Positions 52,758 to 61,950 of a DNA stretch of 64,000 bases are shown here, in pieces. The notes under the pieces were generated by a model. That model saw nothing but the letters and a program-made list of their open reading frames with translations. It did no database searches and had not been told where the DNA came from. This DNA comes from Micromonospora sp. MA102 (GTDB lineage: Bacteria > Actinomycetota > Actinomycetes > Mycobacteriales > Micromonosporaceae): NCBI RefSeq assembly GCF_025460765.1, contig NZ_JAMWEG010000016.1, positions 81,944 through 145,943 on the forward strand. The letters are read 5' to 3'. The translations under genes and the position numbers were made by a program. Numbering within the stretch: the stretch's first letter is position 1; each line of letters opens with the position of its first letter.

Positions 52758-53770
52758 TCGGCTTGTGGGACACCACCGGGAACGAGGTGGTCAAGGCGCT
52801 CGCCGCCGAGCGGCGCAGCGCGGGCGGGGTGGCCAGCGGCATGGCGCTCACGCTGATCGTGGTGGTCGACGAGAAGCGCGTCCGGGAGGCGGAGGCGGCG
52901 GCGACCATCGCGGCCGCCGCCCACCCGTGCCGGCTGCTCGTCGTGGTCCGCTCCGACGTCGAGCGGGACCGCAACCGGCTGGACGCGGAGATCGTGGTCG
53001 GCGGCCGGCTCGGCCCGTGCGAGGCGGTGGTGACCCGGATGTACGGCCGGCTCGCGCTGCACGCCGAGTCGGTGGTGATGCCGCTGCTGGTCCCGGACGT
53101 GCCGGTGGTGACGTGGTGGCACGGCGAGCCGCCGGACGAGATCGCCACCGACTTCCTCGGTGTGGTGGCCGACCGGCGGATCACCGACACGGCGCAGGCC
53201 GCCGACCCGATCGCCGCGCTGCGGCAGCGGGCCGCGGACTACGCCCCGGGCGACACCGACCTGGCCTGGACCCGGATCACCCCGTGGCGCACCCTCGTGG
53301 CCGGGGCGTTCGACACCACCCAGGCCCGGATCACCGAGGCGACCGTGGTGGCGCCGCGCACCGACCCGACGGCGGCGCTCATGCGCGGCTGGCTGACCGC
53401 GCGGCTCGGCATCGACCCGGTGTGGGAGCACACCGACAACTTCCCGCGGATGCGCGAGGTGCAGCTGCGCTGCGCCAACGGCGACGAGCTGATGCTGACC
53501 CGCGACGAGAACGCGGCCATCTTCCGGCGGAGCGGCCAGGAGGACCGGACGCTGCCGCTGGTCCGCCGGCCGCTCGGCGACGAGCTGGCCGAGGAGCTGC
53601 GCCGGCTCGACGCCGACCAGGTCTACGCCGAGGCGCTCGGCGCGACCGCCGGCCTCACCGGGCTCGAGCAGCGGCCCGCCCACCGGGTGCACGTGTGGAA
53701 GGATCCGGCGACCGCCCAGCGGGCCGAGGCGGGGGTCACCGCACACGCCGGCGCGACCGCCAACGAATGA
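52754..53770 (+). CDS. opcA: Glucose-6-phosphate dehydrogenase assembly protein OpcA
   Basis: This 338-residue OpcA has the family blocks MALTLIVVVDEKRVREAEAA, TRMYGRLALHAESVVMPLLVPDVPVVTWWHGE and LMRGWLTARLGIDP. OpcA is an allosteric activator and assembly factor of Zwf in actinobacteria and cyanobacteria, in some systems redox-controlled. It is translationally coupled to zwf (ATGA, GGAGGAG site). Few cysteines are present, so thiol redox control as in cyanobacteria is uncertain here. Confidence 0.94.
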   Translation: MIGLWDTTGNEVVKALAAERRSAGGVASGMALTLIVVVDEKRVREAEAAATIAAAAHPCRLLVVVRSDVERDRNRLDAEIVVGGRLGPCEAVVTRMYGRLALHAESVVMPLLVPDVPVVTWWHGEPPDEIATDFLGVVADRRITDTAQAADPIAALRQRAADYAPGDTDLAWTRITPWRTLVAGAFDTTQARITEATVVAPRTDPTAALMRGWLTARLGIDPVWEHTDNFPRMREVQLRCANGDELMLTRDENAAIFRRSGQEDRTLPLVRRPLGDELAEELRRLDADQVYAEALGATAGLTGLEQRPAHRVHVWKDPATAQRAEAGVTAHAGATANE

Positions 53771-53848
53771 GCGGCAGCCACGGGCCGCGCGGCGGCCGGA
53801 CAGCACAGGTGACCGCCGCGGGGCGGTCGGAGGACGAAGGCACGATGG

Positions 53849-54619
53849 ATGAGTGAGGCGAGTGTCGCCGTACACGCCGACCCCGACCTGCTGGCGCAGG
53901 CGGTGGCGGCCCGGTTGGTGGTGAAGCTGCTCGACGCGCAGGCCGAGCGCGGCCAGGCGTCGGTGGTGCTGACCGGCGGGCGGATCGCCGCGGCGGTGTA
54001 CCGGGCGGTGGCGCAGCTGCCGGCCCGGGACGCCGTCGACTGGTCCCGGGTCGACGTCTGGTGGGGCGACGAGCGGTTCCTGCCGGCCGGCGACCCGGAA
54101 CGTAACGAGACCCAGGCCCGGGCGGCGCTGCTGGACGTGGTACCGCTGGACCCGGCCCGCATCCACCCCATGCCGGCCTCCGACGGGCCGGCCGGCAACG
54201 ACCCGGAGGCGGCCGCCGCCGGGTACGCGCAGGAACTGGCCCGGGCCGCCCGGCCGGGGACCGCCGCCCTCCCCCACTTCGACGTGCTCATGCTCGGCGT
54301 CGGCGAGGACGGGCACGTCGCCTCGGTCTTCCCCGAGCACCCGGTGCACCACGACAACCGCCCGGTCAGCGCCGTACGCGGCAGCCCCAAGCCGCCGCCG
54401 GTGCGCACCACGCTGACCCTCCCGACGATCAACACGGCCGAGGAGGTCTGGCTGGTGGCCGCCGGGGCGGACAAGGCCCGGGCGGTCGGGATGGCCCTGG
54501 CCGGGGCCGGGCCGGTGCAGCTGCCGGCGGCCGGCGTGCGCGGGGTGTCCCGGACGCTGTGGCTGCTGGACCGCTCCGCGGCGGCGAACGTGCCGCCCCG
54601 GCTGCGCAGCCTGCGCTGA
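53849..54619 (+). CDS. pgl: 6-phosphogluconolactonase
   Basis: This 256-residue lactonase of the DevB/SOL family contains LTGGRIAAAVYRAV, the marker VDVWWGDERFLP and the catalytic LMLGVGEDGHVASVFP. It hydrolyses 6-phosphogluconolactone from Zwf. It follows opcA after 78 bases and ends the pentose-phosphate run. A perfect GC-rich hairpin lies just beyond the stop and is shared with convergent rbpA. A 6-phosphogluconate dehydrogenase is not encoded here. Confidence 0.94.
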   Translation: MSEASVAVHADPDLLAQAVAARLVVKLLDAQAERGQASVVLTGGRIAAAVYRAVAQLPARDAVDWSRVDVWWGDERFLPAGDPERNETQARAALLDVVPLDPARIHPMPASDGPAGNDPEAAAAGYAQELARAARPGTAALPHFDVLMLGVGEDGHVASVFPEHPVHHDNRPVSAVRGSPKPPPVRTTLTLPTINTAEEVWLVAAGADKARAVGMALAGAGPVQLPAAGVRGVSRTLWLLDRSAAANVPPRLRSLR

Positions 54620-54628
54620 AACGACGGC

Positions 54629-54658
54629 GGAGCCCCGGCCCGGGCGGGTCGGGGCTCC
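54629..54658. terminator. Bidirectional hairpin terminator
   Basis: GGAGCCCCG (54629-54637) pairs perfectly with CGGGGCTCC (54650-54658), between the convergent pgl and rbpA stops. Confidence 0.75.
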
Positions 54659-54665
54659 CGCGTGC

Positions 54666-55010
54666 TCAGGCCCCGCCGCGCCGCCGGCGCAGCGTCTCCA
54701 GGGCCTCGGCGAGCAGCGCCTCACCCTGCTCCGGGGTGCGGCGCTCCTGCACGTACGCCAGGTGGGTCTTGTAGGGCTCGGCCCGGGCCGGGCCGGGTGG
54801 GTTGCCCCGGTCGGGGCCGGCCGGCTCCCCGCACCGCGGGCAGTCCCAGGTCTCCGGGGCTTCCGCCTCGGCGGCGATGAGGAACCGGACGCGGTGGTCG
54901 TTCGCGCACCAGTAGGTGACCGGCCGGCGGGGCGCCGGCTCGATGCGCTGCTCGAACCGCTCGGGGGCGGACCCGATCCGGGTGCCGCGGATGACGTTGC
55001 CACTGGACAC
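54666..55010 (-). CDS. rbpA: RNA polymerase-binding protein RbpA
   Basis: This 114-residue protein is RbpA. It opens with SSGNVIRGTRIGSAP, has the zinc-binding YWCANDHRVRF with two Cys in WDCPRCGEP, a linker (KTHLAYVQERRTPEQ) and the sigma-interaction helix at the end. It stabilises the holoenzyme and promoter melting with HrdB-type sigma factors. GTG 55010 follows AGGAG at about nine-base spacing. It is convergent with pgl. RbpA is expressed as a housekeeping and stress factor in actinobacteria. Confidence 0.95.
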   Translation of the reverse strand: MSSGNVIRGTRIGSAPERFEQRIEPAPRRPVTYWCANDHRVRFLIAAEAEAPETWDCPRCGEPAGPDRGNPPGPARAEPYKTHLAYVQERRTPEQGEALLAEALETLRRRRGGA

Positions 55011-55077
55011 GGCTGCTCGCTCCTGTCGTCGGAGGGGACCGCCGCCTTCGGGGGTGGGCGGCGGGCGACGCGCGGAG

Positions 55078-55114
55078 AAAAAACTGCGCGCGGTCCGTAA
55101 CGGACCGCGCGCAG
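55078..55114 (-). terminator. Strong intrinsic terminator after secG
   Basis: A perfect 15-base-pair hairpin with a one-base loop (55084-55098 and 55100-55114) is followed on the minus strand by TTTTTT (55083-55078). This is a classical rho-independent terminator for secG, 24 bases past its stop. Confidence 0.9.
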
Positions 55115-55137
55115 ATTGTACGACTCGGAGCGCTCGC

Positions 55138-55398
55138 TCAGGCGCCGCTGCCCGTCTGGAGCCGGAGCCAGAGCCCGATCCCGACGATGCACGCGAACCA
55201 GATGATCCCCACCAGAACGGTGTAGCGGTCGAGGTTCTTCTCGGCCACGGAGGAACCGGCCAGGCTGGAGCTGACGCCGCCGCCGAACATGCTCGACAAC
55301 CCGCCGCCCTTACCACGGTGCAGGAGGATCAGCAGGGTGAGCAGGATGCTCGTGATGACCAGCAACACGATCATCGTGTAGGCGAACCAGATCGGCAT
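55138..55398 (-). CDS. secG: Preprotein translocase subunit SecG
   Basis: This 86-residue membrane protein has two TM helices (about 4-26 and 58-77) around the conserved loop LHRGKGGGLSSMFGGG. It forms part of SecYEG. GAGGAC lies upstream of ATG 55398; an ATG ten codons earlier is less likely. It lies 95 bases downstream of the tpiA stop on the same strand and ends at a strong terminator. Confidence 0.95.
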   Translation of the reverse strand: MPIWFAYTMIVLLVITSILLTLLILLHRGKGGGLSSMFGGGVSSSLAGSSVAEKNLDRYTVLVGIIWFACIVGIGLWLRLQTGSGA

Positions 55399-55493
55399 GG
55401 CGGGGGTCAGTCCTCTCGTTGCGATCACTGCCCGGTCCTGACGGGCACAGCGGCACCGACCGGTGGGCGGGCAGCGTCAAGGATAGCGAGCGA

Positions 55494-56285
55494 TCAGCGG
55501 GCGATGTGCTCCGGGAACCGGCAGATCTGCGCGAATTCCTCGGCGTCCAGGCTGGCGCCCCCGACCAGCGCCCCGTCCACGTCCGGCTGGGCCATGGTCG
55601 CCGCCACGTTCGACGACTTCACCGACCCGCCGTAGAGGATCCGGACCTGGTCCGCGGTGTCCTGGCCGAAGGTCTCCACCAGGCGCTTGCGTACCTCCCC
55701 GCAGACCTCCTGGGCGTCCTCCGGGGTCGCCGTCTTGCCGGTGCCGATCGCCCAGACCGGCTCGTACGCCACGACGACCTTGGTGACCTGCTCCGGGGTG
55801 AGCCCCTTCAGGGCCGCGTCGAGCTGGTCGCAGCAGTGCGGCACGTGCCGGAGCTGCTCGCGGATCTCCAGCCCCTCGCCGATGCAGAGGATCGGGGTCA
55901 GCCCGTTCGCCAGCGCGGCGGCCACCTTGGCGTTGACCAGGGCGTCGTCCTCGTGGTGGTACTGCCGCCGCTCGGAGTGGCCGACCACCACGTAGGTGCA
56001 GCCCAGCTTGGCGAGCATCGCCCCGGAGATGTCCCCGGTGTACGCGCCCGACTGGAACGGCGACAGGTCCTGCCCGCCGTAGCCGATCAGCAGCTTGTCG
56101 CCGTCCACCGCGGTCTGCACGGTGCGCAGGTCGGTGAAGGGCGGCAGGACCACCGTCTCGACCTCGGTGAGCTGCTTCTCGTTGAGGCTCGCGGCCAGCT
56201 TCTGCACCAGCAGGTTGGCCTCGAGGTGGTTCAAGTTCATCTTCCAGTTGCCGGCCATCAGCGGCCGGCGGGGGGTGCTCGCCAT
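55494..56285 (-). CDS. tpiA: Triosephosphate isomerase
   Basis: This 263-residue TIM-barrel enzyme shows GNWKMNLNH near residue 13 (Lys), electrophilic His in VVGHSERRQYHHED, catalytic Glu in AYEPVWAIGTGKTATP and the phosphate-binding GGSVKSSNVA. It converts dihydroxyacetone phosphate to glyceraldehyde-3-phosphate. Its ATG directly abuts the pgk stop, so the triose genes gap-pgk-tpiA form one operon. Confidence 0.97.
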   Translation of the reverse strand: MASTPRRPLMAGNWKMNLNHLEANLLVQKLAASLNEKQLTEVETVVLPPFTDLRTVQTAVDGDKLLIGYGGQDLSPFQSGAYTGDISGAMLAKLGCTYVVVGHSERRQYHHEDDALVNAKVAAALANGLTPILCIGEGLEIREQLRHVPHCCDQLDAALKGLTPEQVTKVVVAYEPVWAIGTGKTATPEDAQEVCGEVRKRLVETFGQDTADQVRILYGGSVKSSNVAATMAQPDVDGALVGGASLDAEEFAQICRFPEHIAR

Positions 56286-57485
56286 TCAGCTCTCCAGGGC
56301 CGCGATGCCGGGGAGGGTCTTGCCCTCGAGGTATTCCAGGGAGGCGCCGCCGCCGGTGGAGATGTGCCCGAACGAGGACTCGTCCAGGCCGAGCGCCCGC
56401 ACCGCCGCGGCCGAGTCGCCGCCGCCGACCACGCTGAACGCGTCGGTCTTGGTGATCGCCTCGGCGATGCCCCGGGTGCCGTTCGCGAACGCGGCCATCT
56501 CGAACACGCCCATCGGGCCGTTCCAGAAGATCGTCTTCGCCTGGGACAGCGCGGCCGTGAAGCCGGCCACCGTCTCAGGGCCGATGTCCAGCCCCAGCCG
56601 GTGGCTCGGGATGCCGTCGGCCGGCACCGTGTCGTGGGCGGCGTCGGGCGCGAACGCGTCCGCGGCCACCACGTCGACCGGAAGCATGATCTTGCCGCCG
56701 GACCGCTCCAGCAGGTTGCGGCAGGTCTCGACCATCTCCTTCTCCAGCAGCGAGGTGCCCACCTCGTGGCCCTGGGCCTTGAGGAAGGTGAAGCACATCC
56801 CGCCGCCGATGAGCAGCCGGTCGACCGTGGGCAGCAGCGCCTCGATCACGGCCAGCTTGTCGGAGACCTTGGAGCCGCCCAGCACCACCACGTACGGCCG
56901 CTCCGGGTCACCGGTGAGCTTGCTGAGCACCTCCACCTCGCGCAGCACGAGGCGGCCGGCGACGTGCGGCAGCCGGGCCGGCACGTCGTAGACGCTCGCG
57001 TGCTTGCGATGCACCGCGCCGAAGGCGTCGTCCACGTACACCTCGCCGAAGGCAGCGAGCTGGTCGGCGAAGGCGCCCCGCTCGGCGTCGTCCTTGCTGG
57101 TCTCGCCCTTGTTGAAGCGCAGGTTCTCCAGCAGGGCGACCTGGCCGTCGGCCAGGCCCGCCACGGTGGAACGGGCCGAGTCGCCGACGGTGTCCTCGGC
57201 GAAGTGCACCGGGGCGCCGAGCAGCTCGCCGAGCCGCCCGGCCACCGGGCGGAGGCTGAACTGCGGGTCCGGCGCGCCCTTCGGGCGGCCCAGGTGCGAG
57301 CAGACGACCACCTTGGCGCCGGCCTGGACCAGCGCGCTCAGGGTCGGCAGCACGGCCCGGATCCGGCCGTCGTCGGTGATCTCGCCGCTCTGCTTGTCGA
57401 GCGGGACGTTCAGGTCGGCGCGCACCAGCACGCGCCGACCCGACACCCCCTCGTCGAGCAGGTCGTCGAGGTTGCGGATGCTCAC
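56286..57485 (-). CDS. pgk: Phosphoglycerate kinase
   Basis: This 399-residue kinase has the N-domain block RRVLVRADLNVPLD, basic patch VVCSHLGRPKG, hinge VVLGGSKVSDKLAVI and nucleotide-binding end VVGGGDSAAAVRALG with AGIAALES tail. GTG 57485 overlaps the gap stop as GTGA and the stop adjoins tpiA. It makes ATP from 1,3-bisphosphoglycerate. Confidence 0.97.
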   Translation of the reverse strand: MSIRNLDDLLDEGVSGRRVLVRADLNVPLDKQSGEITDDGRIRAVLPTLSALVQAGAKVVVCSHLGRPKGAPDPQFSLRPVAGRLGELLGAPVHFAEDTVGDSARSTVAGLADGQVALLENLRFNKGETSKDDAERGAFADQLAAFGEVYVDDAFGAVHRKHASVYDVPARLPHVAGRLVLREVEVLSKLTGDPERPYVVVLGGSKVSDKLAVIEALLPTVDRLLIGGGMCFTFLKAQGHEVGTSLLEKEMVETCRNLLERSGGKIMLPVDVVAADAFAPDAAHDTVPADGIPSHRLGLDIGPETVAGFTAALSQAKTIFWNGPMGVFEMAAFANGTRGIAEAITKTDAFSVVGGGDSAAAVRALGLDESSFGHISTGGGASLEYLEGKTLPGIAALES

Positions 57486-58486
57486 AGCGACGAACCCACC
57501 AGCTTGACCAGGTCGACCAGGCGGTTCGAGTAGCCCCACTCGTTGTCGTACCAGCCGACGACCTTGACCTGGTTGCCGATCACCTTGGTCAGCGGCGCGT
57601 CGAAGATGCAGGACGCCGGGTCGGTGACGATGTCCGAGGAGACGATCGCGTCCTCGTTGTAGATCAGGATGCCCTTGAGCGGGCCGTCCGCGGCGGCCTT
57701 GAGCGCGGCGTTGACCTCGTCCACCGTGGTCTCCCGGCCGACCGTGACGGTCAGATCGGTGACGGAGCCGGTCGGGATCGGCACGCGCAGCGCGTAGCCG
57801 TCCAGCTTGCCCTTGAGGTCCGGCAGGACCAGGCCAATCGCCTTCGCGGCGCCGGTCGAGGTCGGCACGATGTTGAGCGCGGCGGCCCGGGCGCGACGCA
57901 GGTCCTTGTGCGGCGCGTCCTGCAGGTTCTGGTCCTGCGTGTACGCGTGGATGGTGGTCATCAGGCCCTGCTGGATGCCGAACGTGTCGTGCAGCACCTT
58001 GGCCATCGGGGCGAGGCAGTTGGTGGTGCAGGAGGCGTTCGAAATGATCGTGTGCTTGGCCGGGTCGTACTGGTCCTGGTTGACGCCCATGACCACGGTG
58101 ACGTCCTCGTTCTTCGCCGGGGCGGAGATGATGACCTTCTTGGCCCCGCCGTCGACGTGCGCCTTCGCCTTGGTGGCGTCGGTGAAGAAACCGGTGGACT
58201 CGATGACGACGTCGGCGCCGACCTCGCCCCACGGCAGCTTGGCCGGGTCCTTCTCGGCGTACGCCTTGATGGTCTTGCCGCCCACGGTGATCTCGTCCGC
58301 GGTGGCCTTCACCTCGTGCGGGAGGCGACCCAGGATGCTGTCGTACTTGACAAGGTGGGCGAGCGTCGCGTTGTCGGTCAGGTCGTTGACCGCCACGACC
58401 TCGATGTCAGCGCCGGACGCCAGCACTGCCCGGAAGAAGTTGCGGCCGATCCGGCCGAAGCCGTTGATGCCAACCCGGATGGTCAC
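57482..58486 (-). CDS. gap: Glyceraldehyde-3-phosphate dehydrogenase, type I
   Basis: This 334-residue GAPDH has the NAD fold GINGFGRIGRNFF at the start, catalytic cysteine in SNASCTTNCLAPM and His in the following strand. It has the usual VGWYDNEWGYSNR end. Asp after the second strand (VNDLTDN) suggests NAD preference. GTG 58486 is eight bases after GAGGAG. It is the first gene of the gap-pgk-tpiA unit and lies 261 bases beyond the whiA stop. Confidence 0.97.
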   Translation of the reverse strand: MTIRVGINGFGRIGRNFFRAVLASGADIEVVAVNDLTDNATLAHLVKYDSILGRLPHEVKATADEITVGGKTIKAYAEKDPAKLPWGEVGADVVIESTGFFTDATKAKAHVDGGAKKVIISAPAKNEDVTVVMGVNQDQYDPAKHTIISNASCTTNCLAPMAKVLHDTFGIQQGLMTTIHAYTQDQNLQDAPHKDLRRARAAALNIVPTSTGAAKAIGLVLPDLKGKLDGYALRVPIPTGSVTDLTVTVGRETTVDEVNAALKAAADGPLKGILIYNEDAIVSSDIVTDPASCIFDAPLTKVIGNQVKVVGWYDNEWGYSNRLVDLVKLVGSSL

Positions 58487-58510
58487 AGGCCCATCTCCTC
58501 GCGTTCTGGT

Positions 58511-58537
58511 CCGCCGGCGTCGAACCCCGGCCGGCGG
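58511..58537 (-). promoter_or_regulatory. Hairpin upstream of gap
   Basis: CCGCCGGC (58511-58518) pairs perfectly with GCCGGCGG (58530-58537) around 11 bases, 25 bases upstream of the gap start. There is no T-run. It may be a whiA terminator or a structured gap leader. The rest of the 58487-58747 gap shows no clear element. Confidence 0.35.
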
Positions 58538-58747
58538 AGATTGTTCGCCGACCGGTGGAGCCGGCCGTTGACGGTTCATCTCGGCCACCCCGCCGCGGTC
58601 CCAGGAGACCAGACCGCCCGAGGCGGTGAGCACAGCGAGGAGTGCCTTGCCGGCCCCCTTGCCGTACGCAGCGACCTTATCCGAGCGCGCGCCGCCGCGC
58701 TGCGGCGGGTGGTGATCCCCTCGCAGCCCGACGCCTCACCGCTCCTA

Positions 58748-59728
58748 TCAGACCACGAGCATGTCGGGCGTGACGGCCGCTTCGGTATCCGGGATGCCCA
58801 GGTCGCGCGCCCGCTTGTCGGCGAGCGCGAGCAGCCGGCGGATCCGGCCGGCGATCGCGTCCTTGGTCAGCGGCGGCTCGGCCAGCGCGCCCAGCTCCTC
58901 CAGGGAGGCCTGCCGGTGCTCCAGCCGCAGCTGGCCGGCCGAGGTCAGGTGGTTGGGGGCGTCGTCGGCGAGGATCTCCAGCGCGCGGGTGACCCGGGCG
59001 GCGGCGGCCACCGCGGCACGGGCCGAGCGGCGCAGGTTGGCGTCGTCGAAGTTGGCCAGTCGGTTGGCGGTCGCCCGCACCTCGCGGCGCACCCGCCGCT
59101 CCTCCCACGCCAGCACGCTGGAGTGGGCGCCGATCCGAGTGAGCAGCGCGGCGATCGCGTCGCCGTCCTTGACCACCACCCGGTCCACCCCGCGCACCTC
59201 GCGGTTCTTGGCGGTGATGCCGATCCGGCGGGCGGCGCCGACCAGGGCCAGCGCGGATTCCGGGCCGGGGCAGGTGATCTCCAGCGCGCTGGACCGGCCC
59301 GGCTCGGTGAGCGAGCCGTGCGCCATGAACGCGCCCCGCCAGGCGGAGACCGCGCAGCAGACGTTCGCGGCCACCACGTGCGGGGGCAGGCCACGCACCG
59401 GGCGACCCCGGACGTCCAGCAGGCCGGTCTGCCGGGCGAGGGCCTCGCCGTCCTTCACCACCCGCACGATGAAGTGGCTGCCCTTGCGCAGGCCGCCGGA
59501 GGCCAGCACGTGGATCTCACTCGGGTAGCCGTAGACCTCGGCGATCTCCCGGCGGAGCCGCCGGGCCACCGCGCCGGTGTCCAGCTCCGCCTCGACCACG
59601 ACGCGGCCCGACACGATGTGCAGCCCACCGGCGAACCGGAGCAGGGCCGCCATCTCCGCCCGCCGGCAGCAGGGCTTGGGCACGTCGACCCGACTCAGCT
59701 CGTCCTTGACCGCAGCCGTCATCGCCAT
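58748..59728 (-). CDS. whiA: Sporulation/cell-division regulator WhiA
   Basis: This 326-residue WhiA opens with AMTAAVKDELSRVDVPKPCCRRAEMAALLRF, the family N-terminus. It contains the degenerate LAGLIDADG homing-endonuclease-like domain (about 20-210) and a C-terminal HTH (about 220-310) with LEELGALAEPPLTKDAIAGRIRRL. In Streptomyces it acts with WhiB to switch growth to sporulation septation. It follows yvcK after 57 bases. The cluster order rapZ-yvcK-whiA is the standard one. Confidence 0.96.
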   Translation of the reverse strand: MAMTAAVKDELSRVDVPKPCCRRAEMAALLRFAGGLHIVSGRVVVEAELDTGAVARRLRREIAEVYGYPSEIHVLASGGLRKGSHFIVRVVKDGEALARQTGLLDVRGRPVRGLPPHVVAANVCCAVSAWRGAFMAHGSLTEPGRSSALEITCPGPESALALVGAARRIGITAKNREVRGVDRVVVKDGDAIAALLTRIGAHSSVLAWEERRVRREVRATANRLANFDDANLRRSARAAVAAAARVTRALEILADDAPNHLTSAGQLRLEHRQASLEELGALAEPPLTKDAIAGRIRRLLALADKRARDLGIPDTEAAVTPDMLVV

Positions 59729-59785
59729 GTTGCGCGCCCCCTCACGGACCGGGTTCCGGCGTGTCGCCGGTGATTACGTACGTGT

Positions 59786-60763
59786 CTAACGATCGGCGCC
59801 CAGGACAGGCACCAACGCGGCGCCCAGGGCGGCCGGATCATGACGGGGCGTGCCGTCGGTGACGGCGACGGGAGCGAGGACCAGCCGGGCACCCAGCGAT
59901 TCTGCCGCACGTTCGACCGCCACGGGATCACCCACCGCCGTGGAATCGGCAAGCACCATGTCCACCTTCAACTCGGGCAGATAGCGCCGGAGAGTGTCCA
60001 GATGGTCGGGAAGGGAGAGGCCGAGGGTCTCCTTCTCGGCCACCAGGTTGAGGGTCACCAGCCGACGGGCCGGGCTGGAGACGATCGCGTCGGCCAGGCC
60101 GGGCACCAGCAGGTGCGGCAGCACACTGGTGTACCAGCTGCCCGGCCCGAAGATCAACCAGTCGGCGGCGCGCACCGCGGTCACCGCCTCGGCGCAGGCG
60201 GCCGGCGCCGCCGGCGTCAGCCGCAGCGACTCGACCGTGCCGGAGGTGACCGCCACCTGGTGCTGGCCGCGCACCGTGCGGACCTCGTCCGGGCGGTCCG
60301 GGTCGGCGCCGCGCACCTGGGCCTCGATGCCGACCGGCTGCCGGGACATCGGCAGCACCCGGCCGACCGCGCCCAGCATCGCGCCCGCGTGGTCGAGGGC
60401 CACCACCGGGTCGCCGAGCAGCTCGGTCAGCCCGTGCAGCAGCAGGTTGCCGACCGCGTGGCCGGCGAGCGAATCGGCGCCGTCGGGCCCGCCTCCGGCC
60501 GCGGCGAAGCGATGCTGGAACAGCGCCGCGCTGCGCCGGGTGGCCGGGTGGTCGCCGGCCAGGGCCACGAGCGCCTGCCGCAGGTCGCCCGGCGGGAGGC
60601 CGCCGCGCTCCGCGCGCAGCCGCCCGCTGGAGCCGCCGTCGTCGCCGACCGTGACCACCGCGGTGATGTCCAGATCCAGTTCGGGTACGCAGTGCCGCAG
60701 CGCCCGCAGCGACGCCGACAGCCCGTGCCCGCCGCCGAAGGCGACCACCCTCGTCGGGTTCAT
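59786..60763 (-). CDS. yvcK: YvcK/CofD-like protein (gluconeogenesis factor)
   Basis: This 325-residue CofD-like protein has the nucleotide-binding opening VVAFGGGHGLSASLRALR, TVGDDGGSSGRLR, GNLLLHGLTELLGD and FGPGSWYTSVLPHLL. In Bacillus YvcK binds UDP-GlcNAc and links carbon supply to wall synthesis; in mycobacteria the homologue CuvA affects cell-wall metabolism. No transferase activity is expected. ATG 60763 overlaps the rapZ stop as ATGA. Confidence 0.95.
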   Translation of the reverse strand: MNPTRVVAFGGGHGLSASLRALRHCVPELDLDITAVVTVGDDGGSSGRLRAERGGLPPGDLRQALVALAGDHPATRRSAALFQHRFAAAGGGPDGADSLAGHAVGNLLLHGLTELLGDPVVALDHAGAMLGAVGRVLPMSRQPVGIEAQVRGADPDRPDEVRTVRGQHQVAVTSGTVESLRLTPAAPAACAEAVTAVRAADWLIFGPGSWYTSVLPHLLVPGLADAIVSSPARRLVTLNLVAEKETLGLSLPDHLDTLRRYLPELKVDMVLADSTAVGDPVAVERAAESLGARLVLAPVAVTDGTPRHDPAALGAALVPVLGADR

Positions 60764-61698
60764 TCCCGCCCCAGGTCCCGGTGCTGCGGGTTGGCGGCGA
60801 TGCCGGAGCGGCGCAGCCGGGCGGCCAGCTCCTCGGCGATCGCCACGCTGCGGTGCTTGCCACCGGTGCAGCCCACGGCCACGGTCAGGTAGCGCTTGCC
60901 CTCCCGCTCGAAACCGGCGGTGGTGGCGTTGACCAGGTCCGCGTACCCGGCCACGAAGGCGTCCGCGCCCTCCTGGCCCAGCACGTACGCGCTGACCGCC
61001 TCCTCGCGCCCGGTGTGCTCGCGCAGCTCCGGCACCCAGTAGGGGTTCGGCAGGAACCGGGCGTCCATCACGAAGTCGGCGTCCGGCGGAAGGCCGTACT
61101 TGAAGCCGAAGGAGAGCACGGTGATCCGCAGCCGGCGCGAGTCCTCCCCGCCGAACAGCTCCTCGACGCGGCGGCGGAGCTGGTTCACGTTCAGGTGGCT
61201 GGTGTCGATGATCACGTCGGCCTGGTCGCGGGCCTCCTCCAGCAGCGCCCGCTCGACGGCGATCCCGTCGGCCAGCCGCCCGTCACCCTGGAGCGGGTGC
61301 GAGCGGCGGACGCTCTCGAAACGGCGGATCAGCACCTCGTCGTCGGCGTCGACGAAGACCACCCGGGGCTGGAAGCCGCGCTCGCGCAGCTCCCGGATCG
61401 CCCCGGCCAGGTCCGTGGAGAAGGCCCGGGAGCGGACGTCCAGCACCATCGCCGTACGCCGGGCCGCGCCGCCGGCCTTGAAGGCCAGCTCGGCCATGTC
61501 CAGCATGAGGGCCTGAGGCAGGTTGTCCACCACGTAGTAGCCGACGTTCTCCAACGCCCGGGCCACGGTGCTGCGGCCACCGCCGGACAGGCCGGTCACC
61601 ACCACCAGGGTGGTGTCCGCCTCGGCCGGCGCCGGCCGCCCGAGAGCTGTCTCCGCGTTGGTCGGCACCAGGTCTCCCGCCGTCCGCGCCTCGCTCAC
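60760..61698 (-). CDS. rapZ: RapZ-like nucleotide-binding protein (YvcJ family)
   Basis: This 312-residue protein has a P-loop GLSGGGRST at about 35, the Walker B-like VVFVDADDEVLIRRFE and the C-terminal GCTGGKHRSVAIAEELA motif of the RapZ/YvcJ family. Enterobacterial RapZ guides small RNAs for GlmS control; in Gram-positives the role is unclear. It starts at GTG 61698 and is co-translated with yvcK. Its usual neighbour uvrC is absent here; recQ lies divergently instead. Confidence 0.94.
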   Translation of the reverse strand: MSEARTAGDLVPTNAETALGRPAPAEADTTLVVVTGLSGGGRSTVARALENVGYYVVDNLPQALMLDMAELAFKAGGAARRTAMVLDVRSRAFSTDLAGAIRELRERGFQPRVVFVDADDEVLIRRFESVRRSHPLQGDGRLADGIAVERALLEEARDQADVIIDTSHLNVNQLRRRVEELFGGEDSRRLRITVLSFGFKYGLPPDADFVMDARFLPNPYWVPELREHTGREEAVSAYVLGQEGADAFVAGYADLVNATTAGFEREGKRYLTVAVGCTGGKHRSVAIAEELAARLRRSGIAANPQHRDLGRE

Positions 61699-61938
61699 CC
61701 GTACCCCCAGCCGTGGCGCCGCGGCCGGTCGGCCGCGCGTTGGTCAGTCAGCGACTCTAACGGCTGCGACCCCGCCCGGGATTCCACGGGGTGACGACCG
61801 GAACAGGTGCTTGTCCGTTTTGTCAAGGTCCGGCTGCCGCCCGGTCGAGGCCCGGTCGCCGCGCTGCGGAGGTTCGGTCACCGCGTCCGGTTGCCGCCAC
61901 ACGCCCGCTCGGGGCGGGGCGGTGTCGGCGGGCGCTCG

Positions 61939-61944
61939 TAGACT
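61939..61944 (+). promoter_or_regulatory. recQ promoter -10 box (TAGACT)
   Basis: TAGACT ends six bases before ATG 61951 without a ribosome binding site, another leaderless pattern. The rest of the 252-base divergent gap to rapZ (61699-61950) has no recognisable operator. Confidence 0.45.
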
Positions 61945-61950
61945 GCGCGG

